Shown here: one piece after another, positions 24,975-33,766 of the stretch
Position numbering within the stretch: position 1 is the stretch's first letter
Layout: each line of letters begins with the position of its first letter
Source of the DNA: Anaeroglomus sp964630775
GTDB taxonomy: Bacteria; Planctomycetota; Phycisphaerae; Sedimentisphaerales; Anaerohalosphaeraceae
Direction: 5' to 3'
Assembly (NCBI GenBank): GCA_964630775.1
Contig: CAZVYY010000006.1
Coordinates: 62,001 to 126,000, forward strand
DNA: 64,000 nt
Position numbers and translations under genes: made by a program
Notes under the pieces: model-generated
Databases searched by the model: none
What the model was told of the DNA's origin: nothing
The model's input: the letters and a program-made list of their open reading frames with translations, nothing else

Positions 24975-26087
24975 ATGAGAACGATTGCACGATTACTGCT
25001 GCTGGCGGCATGTCTTCTATCCGGTGCTCAGGCGGCTCGGATCGGGGATATCTGTGATATTCAGGGCGTTCGCGGAAACCCGCTGATGGGGACCGGGCTG
25101 GTGGTTGGATTGAATGGAACCGGCGACAGTGCGCTCCCCAGCGCCCAGCTTCTGACCAGCCTGCTCAGACGGGAAGGCGATACGACTTTCACGCCGGCAT
25201 TGCTGCGTTCGTCGAACATTGCGCTGGTTATGGTGACTGCGGAACTGGGGCCGTGGGATCGTGAAGGAGGAATGATTGATATTACGATTTCATCGCTGGG
25301 CGATGCCAAGAGTCTTCAGGGGGGAATGCTGCTGGCGACGGAATTAAAGGGACTTGATGGAGAAATTTATGCCGTGGCCCGGGTGGCCTCGATTTCCACG
25401 TCATCCTGGACAGTCGAAGGCAAAACCGGAACCAAGGCCTCGAAAAACCATCCTACCGTCGGGCGAATTCCCAGCGGGGCCATTGTCGAACGCTCCGAAC
25501 TGTCTGAATATATCCAGGTGATTGGCGGCAAACGCAGTATCGTACTAAGTCTTCGGCAGGCTAATTTTACAACGGCTGAACGCATTCGAAAGGCAATTTC
25601 GGACAAACATCCCGGCATGGCGATTGCCGAAGATCCCGGCACCGTCCGCATCTTTGTGCCGGATCAAGTTGCGTTGGGACAGGAAATTACGTTTCTGGAC
25701 GATATTGTTCAGGCGGATGTCGAAGTTGATGTGCCTGCGGTTGTCATCATTAATGAACGCACCGGCACAATCGTCGTCGGCGGCAATGTCACAATCAAGG
25801 AGACCGCGGTTGCCCAGGGCAGCCTTGTCGTCAAAGTCAAAGAGCAGAAAAATGTGTCGCAGCCGACCACGCCGTTTACCGACGGGGCCTCAACGGCAGT
25901 TGTGGATGAAACTTCGCTGGGGATTGAAGAAAAGGATGGCATCCTGATTGCCCTGCCCAAAACAGTAACGGTCGAGGAATTGGCCCGGGCCTTGAATTCC
26001 ATCGGGGCCTCGCCGCGTGACCTGATTGCCATTTTTGACGCCCTGAAGCGGGCCGGGGCATTGCAGGCCAGGCTGGAAATGATGTAA
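24975..26087 (+). CDS. flgI: Flagellar P-ring protein
   Basis: Periplasmic P-ring subunit of 370 residues, typical length. A signal peptide ends near AQAA (residue 21), followed by the hallmark ARIGDICDIQGVRGNPLMGT and GLVVGLNGTGDS. Later blocks are VVINERTGTIVVGGNVTI and LARALNSIGASPRDLIAI. GAGGA lies 7-11 nt upstream. Confidence 0.96.
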   Translation: MRTIARLLLLAACLLSGAQAARIGDICDIQGVRGNPLMGTGLVVGLNGTGDSALPSAQLLTSLLRREGDTTFTPALLRSSNIALVMVTAELGPWDREGGMIDITISSLGDAKSLQGGMLLATELKGLDGEIYAVARVASISTSSWTVEGKTGTKASKNHPTVGRIPSGAIVERSELSEYIQVIGGKRSIVLSLRQANFTTAERIRKAISDKHPGMAIAEDPGTVRIFVPDQVALGQEITFLDDIVQADVEVDVPAVVIINERTGTIVVGGNVTIKETAVAQGSLVVKVKEQKNVSQPTTPFTDGASTAVVDETSLGIEEKDGILIALPKTVTVEELARALNSIGASPRDLIAIFDALKRAGALQARLEMM

Positions 26088-26099
26088 AAGAGGATTGCG

Positions 26100-26471
26100 A
26101 TGATGGATCTATTTGCACTGTCAAATTCCGGCCAACTGCACGATGCAGCCGGCCTGGCGGATATCCGCCGGACCGCTTCACAGGATTCTGCTGTTCAAAA
26201 GCTTCAGGACGTTGCCAAAAAATTTGAAGGCGTTCTTCTGCATCAGATGTTCAAGCAGGCCCAGCAGAATATTGAACAAATGGATACGGATGAAGAGGAA
26301 GAATCCGAAGATGCAGGCGGTGAGCAGATTCAAAGTCTGTACTGGTCGCAAATGAGCGACCTGGTCAGTGAGCAGGGGGGCGTGGGACTATGGAAATCGA
26401 TCTATCAGCAGATGGCACAGCAGGTAAATCTGCCGACCGATGCAGCGGCGGGTCTGAATGAGGGCGTATGA
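26100..26471 (+). CDS. flgJ: FlgJ-type rod-binding protein without muramidase domain
   Basis: 123-residue rod-binding/capping protein: AKKFEGVLLHQMFKQA is the FlgJ N-terminal signature and QMSDLVSEQGGVGLW its second block. The peptidoglycan hydrolase domain present in enterobacterial FlgJ is absent, as in many other phyla, so wall penetration must use another enzyme. Its stop overlaps the next start (ATGA). Confidence 0.88.
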   Translation: MMDLFALSNSGQLHDAAGLADIRRTASQDSAVQKLQDVAKKFEGVLLHQMFKQAQQNIEQMDTDEEEESEDAGGEQIQSLYWSQMSDLVSEQGGVGLWKSIYQQMAQQVNLPTDAAAGLNEGV

Positions 26472-26989
26472 CCGATACCCAGCGATACAATCTGAGTCAA
26501 TTGGCCGAGGAACTGATGGTGTTTCTGGATGAACGTACCGAATCCGTTCGCCGGATGCTGGAACAATTGAATCAGCTTCGTGCCGCGGTGATTCGCCGGG
26601 ATGAGCAGACGCTGCGGCAGATGCAGGATATTTTGCCGCTTGCGGCCGCACAGCGAGATCAGGCCGATGACCGTCAGCAGCAGATATGCCATGCGTTTTC
26701 TGGTATTCTGCAATGTCGTCCGGACCAGGTGAATCTGACACGCGTCGGACAGTATCTCGGTTCGGAACAAAAGGCGGCCCTGCTCGGCAAGCAGCGGCTC
26801 CTTCGGGAACTGATGAATCGCCTGTCCCTGGAACATGGTGCCACCGAACAGCTTTTACGGGAATGCGAACGCCTGAATCGGACTATTCTGGAGGGCATTA
26901 TCGGCAAGCGGAATCAGACCCTGACCTACACCCCGTATGGGCAAACCCGGCGTGAAGTCCATCAGCCGATTATCAGTATGCGAATGTAG
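26468..26989 (+). CDS. flgN: FlgN-family chaperone for hook-associated proteins
   Basis: Cytosolic helical chaperone of 173 residues, predicted to hold FlgK and FlgL for export. It is assigned from its helical, Gln/Arg-rich make-up, its size and its position directly before flgK; motif conservation in this family is low. The TPYGQTRREVHQP-like C-terminal segment is typical. The start overlaps flgJ by 4 bp. Confidence 0.82.
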   Translation: MTDTQRYNLSQLAEELMVFLDERTESVRRMLEQLNQLRAAVIRRDEQTLRQMQDILPLAAAQRDQADDRQQQICHAFSGILQCRPDQVNLTRVGQYLGSEQKAALLGKQRLLRELMNRLSLEHGATEQLLRECERLNRTILEGIIGKRNQTLTYTPYGQTRREVHQPIISMRM

Positions 26990-26997
26990 GGGATACG

Positions 26998-29025
26998 ATG
27001 GCTGGATATGAAATAGGAATCAGCGGGATACGAACGGCTCAGCGGGCGCTGGATATTATCGGCAACAATATTGCCAACGCCGCCACGGAAGGCTATCATC
27101 GTCAGGATATTGATCTGCGTCCGGCCGATGCGTCTTATACCGGCGGCTTCCTCCTTGGGCAGGGCGTTAATTTTGCCGGCGTTATTCGCAGGATCAATAC
27201 GCTGATTGAAGACCAGATTCTCACGCAGGATGCATCCATGTCGTCGCTGAACCGTCAAATGGAATCCCTGCGCAGTATTGAAAGTGCCATGGCCGAATTG
27301 TCCACCCCGGGCATCAGTACCGCCATGGACAATTTTTATAATGCCTTTTACGATTTGTCGCTGCGTCCCAATGATATTACCCTGCAAAGCTCGGTGGTTT
27401 CGGCGGCACAGACCCTGACCAATCAGTTCCGCAACGTTGCTGCCGTGGTGAATAATCTTAAGGACAGCACCTATACGGAGGCAAAGTCCACGGTTCAGGG
27501 AATCAATGAACTGTCCGCTCAGATTGCCACTATGAACAAAATTATTTATACCCAGCAGGTTCGCGGATTTGATGCCAGCAATATGATGGATCAGCGCGAC
27601 AAGCTCGTCATTGAACTGAACCGGCTGGCGGGGGTGGAAGTCATCAAAAAAGAATATGGGCAGGTGGATATCGTCCTGTCGGATATTCCCCTGGTGGTTG
27701 GCTCGAATACCACCCCGATTGAGGTCAATCTCCGGCAGGAAGGCAATCATTACGACATGGTGATTTCCATCAGCGGCACTGAACAGGCTCAGGATACGGT
27801 GACCGGCGGCAGTCTCGGCGGATTATTCACCCTGCATAACTCCCTGTTAAGTGATATCCTGGATCAGTTGAATACTCTGGCCCAAACCATCGTTTCGGAA
27901 ACCAACAAGATTCACGTTCAGGGCGTGGGGTCTGAAGGGTCTTTCACCAGTCTGACCGGCTGGACCATGGGGCAGTCCAGCGTATCGGAATTTACTCCCC
28001 CGGTCAGTGCCGGAACTATTTATGTTCGGGTTACCGCCCCGGACGGCAGTGTAACGCGGCATGCCATCGCCGTTACTGCCGGCAGCACGCTGCAGTCGGT
28101 TGCCGATGATCTTGCCCTGATTCCCGGTCTGGAAGACAATACCGGGGTCAATAGCGGCAGGCTTCAAATTGTTGCCAATGAAGGGTATCGGTTTGATTTT
28201 CTGCCGGGCGTTACCGCAGAACCATCAAGCTATAGTCCCAATCCGCTGGCCGGGGCGGGCGCAGCCGCCAACCAGGCGGCCCCGTCAATTCAGATATCCG
28301 GCCTATATACCGGTACGGCGAATCAGACCTATACATGTACCGTCAACACCAGCCCGCCGGGCCAGACCTGTGCTATCGGTACCGGCGTGATGGACCTGGT
28401 CATTCAGGACGGTTCCGGAGCCACGATTGCCTCGATGAATATCGGGCAGGGGTATCAGGGCGGGACCGAAATTCTGCTCGAAAACGGCATCAAAGTCAGT
28501 CTGAGTGCAAATGGTGTCAGTCCCGGCTACCTCAATGACGGGGATCAGTTCACCGTTAATGCACTGGCCAATTCGGATACCACCGGCTTTCTTGCCGCGG
28601 TGGGGCTGAATTGTTTTTTTGCCGGCAATGACGCCTCGACGATTGCCCTGGCCGATGATATTGTCCGTTCGCCCAGCCGAATTGCCGTCTCACGCAGTGT
28701 GGAACAAAGTGATAATGCCAATGCTGCAGCCCTTGCCCGGCTGGGAGACGCCGCATCGTCGGCCCTGGGAGGGTTTTCAACCAAAGAATATTATCGCAAT
28801 CTGACGGTAAGTGTCGGCAATTCGATTTCATTTACCCAGATGCAGTATGATAATGCACAGGGGATCAAAAAGAGCCTCGAATCACAGCGCGATGAAGTCA
28901 GCGGGGTGGATATTAACGACCAGGCGATGCAGATGATGATTTATGAACGCCTGTTTCAGGCGATGTCCAAATACCTGAACACCATCTCGGATTCGCTCAA
29001 GACCCTGATTACCATAATTTCGTAA
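26998..29025 (+). CDS. flgK: Flagellar hook-associated protein 1
   Basis: Hook-filament junction protein of 675 residues, larger than the 547 of E. coli owing to extra central domains. N terminus GISGIRTAQRALDIIGNNIA and ATEGYHRQ; C terminus GVDINDQAMQMMIYERLFQA and MSKYLNTISDSLKTLI. GGGG precedes the start by 5-8 nt. Confidence 0.95.
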   Translation: MAGYEIGISGIRTAQRALDIIGNNIANAATEGYHRQDIDLRPADASYTGGFLLGQGVNFAGVIRRINTLIEDQILTQDASMSSLNRQMESLRSIESAMAELSTPGISTAMDNFYNAFYDLSLRPNDITLQSSVVSAAQTLTNQFRNVAAVVNNLKDSTYTEAKSTVQGINELSAQIATMNKIIYTQQVRGFDASNMMDQRDKLVIELNRLAGVEVIKKEYGQVDIVLSDIPLVVGSNTTPIEVNLRQEGNHYDMVISISGTEQAQDTVTGGSLGGLFTLHNSLLSDILDQLNTLAQTIVSETNKIHVQGVGSEGSFTSLTGWTMGQSSVSEFTPPVSAGTIYVRVTAPDGSVTRHAIAVTAGSTLQSVADDLALIPGLEDNTGVNSGRLQIVANEGYRFDFLPGVTAEPSSYSPNPLAGAGAAANQAAPSIQISGLYTGTANQTYTCTVNTSPPGQTCAIGTGVMDLVIQDGSGATIASMNIGQGYQGGTEILLENGIKVSLSANGVSPGYLNDGDQFTVNALANSDTTGFLAAVGLNCFFAGNDASTIALADDIVRSPSRIAVSRSVEQSDNANAAALARLGDAASSALGGFSTKEYYRNLTVSVGNSISFTQMQYDNAQGIKKSLESQRDEVSGVDINDQAMQMMIYERLFQAMSKYLNTISDSLKTLITIIS

Positions 29026-29044
29026 TGCCATACGGGAACAAAAG

Positions 29045-30232
29045 ATGAGTTATTCACTGGATGCAATTTATAAAAGTTCGAGCTGGGCAATCAATTATCA
29101 TTCATCGAAACTGGCTCAGCTTCAGGAAAGAGCCGGTACGGGACAGGATGTCAACCGGGTTTCGGACAATCCCAATCTGACCAACCAGATTCTCGGGCTT
29201 TTGAGTGACAACCGCACGAAAACCCAGTACATCAAAAGTCTGGATGAAGTGACCAGTGTGCTGGAGCTGAGTTCCTCGGTGCTGCAGAGCATGAGCAGCG
29301 AACTGGCCAGTGCAAGAGAATCGCTGACTTCGATCATGTCCGGCACAACCGGCGACCAGCTTCGTCAAACCCTCGCTGCGGATCTGAACAATGCTCTCGA
29401 ACAGTTGGTTTCATTAGCCAATACCCAGCGGCTGGGGCAAAGCCTGTTTGCCGGCGCCAAAGATTCGGCGGTACCCTATACGGTGGAACGCAACGCATCC
29501 GGCCAGATCACCCGGGTCATCTATCAGGGCAGTAATGAGGAAAAAAAAGTCACGGTGGCCAACGGGGTAGAAATGTCGGCAGTACTGGTCGGCTCAACAT
29601 TGTTTTCTCCTGATGACCGGGATACCCCTGTTTTTTACGGACAAACAGGTATTCAGATCGGTACCGGCACCAACACCGCCCGGGGAGACATCTATCTCCA
29701 GGTGCAGGGCAGCGCCGGCAATTGGCAGCTATCCATTGACGGCGGGCAAAGCTGGGTCAACGCCGTCGGAACCGAAACAAATCTGCCGGTCGTCAACGCG
29801 CAAACCGGTGAAGTGCTGTATGTGAATACCACAGCCTTGTCGCAGGCCGGCACAGAGCCTGTTCGTATGTCGGGTACCTATGACATTTTCAATAGTCTGG
29901 TCAGCGCCCGCGACCTGCTCAAAAATGTGGAGGGCATTCCGGAAGCTCAGTTGAAGGAAATGCTGAATGATGTGATTAATGAAATGCAGGTTGTCGAGCA
30001 GAAACTGGCACGGTCTTTCCCGATTGTCGGCGGTCGTGTGCAGACCCTGACCGCACTGAGAGACAGCATTGAAGAGATGAAGCTCAATACCCAGGAAGAC
30101 GTCAGCCGCATGCAGGACGCCGATATTTCACAGGTTGCCATCGACCTGGCGCGTTATGAAGTGCTCTACCAGATGTCGCTGAAGGTGGCATCCAAAATGT
30201 TTTCCATGTCATTTCTGGATTTTATGGAATAG
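29045..30232 (+). CDS. flgL: Flagellar hook-associated protein 3
   Basis: Second hook-filament junction protein, 395 residues. Flagellin-like termini are present: HSSKLAQLQERAGTGQDVNR and VSDNPNLTNQILGLL at the start, QVAIDLARYEVLYQMSLKVA and SKMFSMSFLDFM at the end. It is followed 12 bp later by the first glycosyltransferase gene of the island. Confidence 0.94.
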   Translation: MSYSLDAIYKSSSWAINYHSSKLAQLQERAGTGQDVNRVSDNPNLTNQILGLLSDNRTKTQYIKSLDEVTSVLELSSSVLQSMSSELASARESLTSIMSGTTGDQLRQTLAADLNNALEQLVSLANTQRLGQSLFAGAKDSAVPYTVERNASGQITRVIYQGSNEEKKVTVANGVEMSAVLVGSTLFSPDDRDTPVFYGQTGIQIGTGTNTARGDIYLQVQGSAGNWQLSIDGGQSWVNAVGTETNLPVVNAQTGEVLYVNTTALSQAGTEPVRMSGTYDIFNSLVSARDLLKNVEGIPEAQLKEMLNDVINEMQVVEQKLARSFPIVGGRVQTLTALRDSIEEMKLNTQEDVSRMQDADISQVAIDLARYEVLYQMSLKVASKMFSMSFLDFME

Positions 30233-30244
30233 CCGGGATAATCA

Positions 30245-31690
30245 ATGAATTCGCCGTCATTGCACAATTCGGACTCTCCCCTCATTCGCCAGGCCGGCCG
30301 GCTTATTGCTGAAGGCCGTACCGACGAAACGCTCCGGATGATTCAGCGTTCCATCCAGATGCGTCCCGCTTCCGGAACCGTCTGGCGGGATGCAGGAGTG
30401 CTGCTGTCGGCGATGAATCGATACGAAGAAGCCCTGCAGCATTTCCAGCGGGCACGGCAGTTTCCGGATTGCCCCCGGCAGATTCCGCTGGATATGGCCC
30501 GCACCTGGCTGGTTTCCGGTCATCCTGAATGTGCGGTACAGATGCTGGAACCGCTGGCCTCCGAAGGCCTCCTGGAAGAATCCCTGGTCGAACAGATCAT
30601 TTCGGGATTTACTCAACAGCAGGACTGGGCTTCGTCGATGGAGACGCTGACCCGGGCCTCAAGGCGTTTGCCCGACAGCGAGGTCTTGGCCCAATTGCAG
30701 GACCAGATTCGCCGTCGCCGGGCTAAAATCGCGTTTTTCTGCGGCGCTGATGGAGACACCTTTCTCAGGGATATACTGGACTATGCCCGAAAACGCTATC
30801 AGGTGCGTGTCTTTGACGGCACCGATACAAAGCAGATGTTTGAATTGATGCAGTGGAGTGATATTTCGTGGTTTGAATGGTGTACCAATCTGGCGCAACT
30901 GGGATCTGCGATGCCTCGGGTATGCCGGAATATCATCCGCCTGCACCGCTATGAAGCGTATATGCCGATGCCCCAGCAGATTCGGTGGGAGAATGTGGAT
31001 TTATTAATCACGGTGGGCAATAGTTTTGTCATCAAAGCGATGCAGAAATGGGTGCCCGATATTCAGCAGCGTGTGGCAATCGCGACCATCCCCAATGGTG
31101 TTAATCTGGATAAAGTTGCCTTTGCACCACGCCGCCCCGGGAAAAATATCGCATTTGTTGCATCCCTGCGGATGGTTAAAAATCCGATGCTTCTGCTGCA
31201 GTGCATGGCGCGTCTGCGTCAAATGGATTCCGCTTACAGGCTGTTTATCGCCGGCGACAAATCAGACCTGCTGATGGAACATTATGTCGATTATCAGATC
31301 GACCAGCTTGGCTTGCGAGATCATATCATCTTTGACGGCTGGCAAAACGATGTCCATTCCTGGCTGGCCGACAAGCACTATCTGGCGGTAACCAGCTGCA
31401 TCGAAAGCCAGGGGATGGGCTGTCTGGAAGCAATGGCCTGCGGGATTCGCCCGGTTATTCACAATTTCCCCGGTTCCCGCGAAATCTATGGCGAACGCTA
31501 TCTGTTTAATACCCCGGAAGAATTTTGCCGGCACATTATGTCTGATGACTATAATTCGCTGGAATATCGGGAGTTTGTGGAGCGGCGATATCCGCTTGCG
31601 CGGCAACTGGCCCAAATTAACGAAGTTTTTGCCTCCTTTGAATCCAATCCATTCCGGTCTCCCCAATCAACCGTCATTTCTGAGAATTGA
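30245..31690 (+). CDS. TPR-domain GT4-type glycosyltransferase (catalytically intact)
   Basis: Predicted cytosolic glycosyltransferase of 481 residues that may modify flagellar proteins. Residues about 10-160 form TPR-like helical repeats (RMIQRSIQMRPASGTVWRDA, NRYEEALQHFQRA). The rest is a GT-B fold with a family 4 C-terminal domain: IPNGVN, FVASLRMVKNP carrying the Arg/Lys that bind the donor diphosphate, and an intact E-x7-E pair (E387, E395, in CIESQGMGCLEAMACG). It starts 12 bp after flgL, so it is co-transcribed with the hook genes. Paralogous to the next gene, which has lost these residues. Donor and acceptor are unknown. Confidence 0.85.
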   Translation: MNSPSLHNSDSPLIRQAGRLIAEGRTDETLRMIQRSIQMRPASGTVWRDAGVLLSAMNRYEEALQHFQRARQFPDCPRQIPLDMARTWLVSGHPECAVQMLEPLASEGLLEESLVEQIISGFTQQQDWASSMETLTRASRRLPDSEVLAQLQDQIRRRRAKIAFFCGADGDTFLRDILDYARKRYQVRVFDGTDTKQMFELMQWSDISWFEWCTNLAQLGSAMPRVCRNIIRLHRYEAYMPMPQQIRWENVDLLITVGNSFVIKAMQKWVPDIQQRVAIATIPNGVNLDKVAFAPRRPGKNIAFVASLRMVKNPMLLLQCMARLRQMDSAYRLFIAGDKSDLLMEHYVDYQIDQLGLRDHIIFDGWQNDVHSWLADKHYLAVTSCIESQGMGCLEAMACGIRPVIHNFPGSREIYGERYLFNTPEEFCRHIMSDDYNSLEYREFVERRYPLARQLAQINEVFASFESNPFRSPQSTVISEN

Positions 31691-31937
31691 GACGGATTGG
31701 GTCGGTGTATTTCTTCGGAAACCCATCCCCGATTTTCCTGGCGGCAGAGGATGTATCAGCAGCCAGCCTTCCAGAAAAAAATTCCTGTTTGATATTTATA
31801 CAAATGGCTCGTTGCAGGCCTGAAAAGCCTGTTAAATGCCTCAAAAACACGGTTATTTGTTTTCGGCACATCATTTGCATTGTATTTTTGCGACATAGTC
31901 TGTCATTGGTAAACTGGACTGAAAATGGAGATAAATT
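31691..31937 (+). other. Intergenic gap inside the flagellar/glycosylation run
   Basis: 247 bp, the only long gap in the run. It holds the -24/-12 promoter at 31864-31878 and a weak hairpin (CAGGC/GCCTG, about 31815-31831) that lacks a clean U run. No gene seen. Confidence 0.5.
31864..31878 (+). promoter_or_regulatory. Second sigma-54 (-24/-12) promoter
   Basis: CGGCACATCATTTGC matches TGGCAC-N5-TTGC at nine of ten fixed positions and continues with A, as in strong -12 elements. It lies 60 bp upstream of the next start codon, in the only long gap of the operon. It would put the second part of the glycosylation island under the same sigma factor as the hook genes. Confidence 0.7.
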
Positions 31938-33692
31938 ATGAGTCAAACTAAATCGCCGATGTATCAGCAAGCGTTGTCGTTGGCTGAAGCGGGACAGCAT
32001 GAACAGGCATTACGACTGATTCGGTCGTATCTGCAAACCAACCCAAATGACCCGGAAGCGCTGAACGACGCGGGAACGATTCTGTTCTGTATGAATCGCG
32101 GTCAGGAGGCGATTGAAGTGCTGGAAAAAGCTCGTGCTTGTGCTGAAGGAGATATTCTGAGTCAGGTTCTATGGAATCTGTGCGAGACCTATCTTCAGGA
32201 AGGGCATCCGGCCGAGGCAGCAGCTCTGTTTGATACCATGGAGCAGCATGGCGTCCTGAATGTGGATGTGCTGAATCGGGCGGCGAATGTCTTTTTAAGC
32301 CGTGAAGCACTGGGCGGCGCGATGGAATGTCTGCTGCGTTCGCTGCGTCAGGTTCCCGAACAGGAAATATTGCATCCGATGTTTGAGATTATCCGGTCCA
32401 AGCGTCCAGTGGTCGCTGTGATGGCGGATGCAGACAGTCCGGCTGTCCGTCAGATTTATGAGCATCTGAATCTTCGCTTCCGAACCCAGTTGGCTATAAC
32501 AGACCCGAGACAATTGGCACAGACCCATGCGACTCTGTTTGTTGTCGTTGGTGCAGGTCAGATGTTGCGGCAGCTTTCCATGAACAAGCCCGCAGGACGG
32601 ACAATCGCCATTTTGTCGGCCCAGGATGTCTATAACCCGATTCTCAAATCCATTTGCTGGAACACCATCGATCAGGTGCTGGTATGTGGAACCACCGAAC
32701 AGGCCGACATGCTGACCGAGCAGGTACCTGATATCCACAAAAAGACTCACGTTCAGATGACCGATGAGCCGCTGGATATTCAGGATTGGACCTTCACCCA
32801 GCGCAGCCGGGGTAAACGCATTGCTGCGGCAGGGCCGTTTAACGCCTGCAACAACCCAATGTTCCTGATTCAGTGTATGCAGAAACTGAATTATCTCGAC
32901 CGGGATTATCGTCTGTACTTAGCCGGTGAATTTCAGGATAAAGCCATTGAACGCTATTGCCGCAATGCCGTCTCGCGGATGAATCTGGAAGGCGTGGTCT
33001 TCTTTGATGGTCCTGTGTCCAACCTGCAAAGCTGGCTGCGTGATAAGCACTATTTTGCCCATGGCTCCATCAGTCCGGCCGGAATGCACTCTGCGTGGGC
33101 GGCTATGGCCTGCGGTATCAAGCCGGTGGTGCATGGTTTTGCCGGCGCCGAGGAGTGGATGGATTCGCGGTATGTGTTTATGATTGCCGAGGAATTCTGT
33201 GCGGTGATTCAAAGCGGCGAGTATCAGCCAGGCCAGTATCGTCAATGGATTGAAGCCCGTTATTCACAGGGCAATTTCTATAAAACCCTGAATACAACCT
33301 TATCCAAATTAGAACGTCAGATTCAACTGTCCCGCGCGACGAGCCATCCGGCGGAATCAGGTCATACGCCTGCCGCTGCCGCTTGCGTGGTGCCTGCTGC
33401 ACCGGTGACTCCGCGGCCTTATACACAAACCCCTGTGATGCCGATGCAGCCGCCGGTCATGCCGACTCAGCCGCAGCAGACCTGGACTCCGCCGGCGGCC
33501 CCTGTAATGCCCGCTGTGCCGCAGTCGCTGGTGCCCGAGAAGCCCGAAACGCCGCAGGCGGATCGCCGCAGCATCAGTGAGATCGCCGAAAATGCCCTTA
33601 AAGCCTCGCAGCGACTGCGAGACATGCTCAACGAGGCGCATCAGCAGTCCAACACTCCGCAGGAGAATTTCTCTGTCCCTTTTGTCCGATAG
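31938..33692 (+). CDS. TPR pseudo-glycosyltransferase with Pro-rich tail
   Basis: 584-residue paralogue of the preceding TPR-GT4 protein. N-terminal TPR repeats (about 5-150) and the GT-B framework align (YRLYLAGE, FFDGPVSNLQSWLRDKHYFA, AMACGIKPVVHGF), but catalytic positions are gone: E-x7-E is replaced by P380 and A388 (ISPAGMHSAWAAMACG) and the donor-binding Arg/Lys segment reads AAAGPFNACNNP. It is probably non-catalytic, perhaps a scaffold or acceptor-binding partner. A Pro-rich linker (about 465-530, with repeated PVMP) precedes a helical end. GGAG lies 8-11 nt upstream. The last codons contain a candidate -1 slippery heptamer (33677-33683). Confidence 0.82.
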   Translation: MSQTKSPMYQQALSLAEAGQHEQALRLIRSYLQTNPNDPEALNDAGTILFCMNRGQEAIEVLEKARACAEGDILSQVLWNLCETYLQEGHPAEAAALFDTMEQHGVLNVDVLNRAANVFLSREALGGAMECLLRSLRQVPEQEILHPMFEIIRSKRPVVAVMADADSPAVRQIYEHLNLRFRTQLAITDPRQLAQTHATLFVVVGAGQMLRQLSMNKPAGRTIAILSAQDVYNPILKSICWNTIDQVLVCGTTEQADMLTEQVPDIHKKTHVQMTDEPLDIQDWTFTQRSRGKRIAAAGPFNACNNPMFLIQCMQKLNYLDRDYRLYLAGEFQDKAIERYCRNAVSRMNLEGVVFFDGPVSNLQSWLRDKHYFAHGSISPAGMHSAWAAMACGIKPVVHGFAGAEEWMDSRYVFMIAEEFCAVIQSGEYQPGQYRQWIEARYSQGNFYKTLNTTLSKLERQIQLSRATSHPAESGHTPAAAACVVPAAPVTPRPYTQTPVMPMQPPVMPTQPQQTWTPPAAPVMPAVPQSLVPEKPETPQADRRSISEIAENALKASQRLRDMLNEAHQQSNTPQENFSVPFVR

Positions 33693-33729
33693 ACTCGACA
33701 ACGGAGTCCGCTGACCCAACCCCAGCGGA
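33677..33729 (+). promoter_or_regulatory. Candidate -1 ribosomal frameshift site
   Basis: C CCT TTT (33677-33683) fits the X XXY YYZ slippery pattern in the frame of the upstream gene, whose TAG lies 6 nt later (33690-33692). Two hairpins follow: GACTC/GAGTC (about 33693-33708) and TCCGCTG/CAGCGGA (33707-33729). A -1 shift enters exactly the frame of the GT9-like gene, which lacks a good start of its own. The alternative is a single-base error or mutation in the C/T run. Confidence 0.35.
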
Positions 33730-33766
33730 TGGCTGGCCGTCTGCCCGTGAAGACATCAACGGTCCG

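Noticed and set aside
33420..33530. Pro-rich repeated PVMP codons as a tandem DNA repeat or CRISPR-like array
   Set aside because: The repetition is at protein level only (a linker), with irregular spacing and no conserved DNA repeat/spacer pattern.
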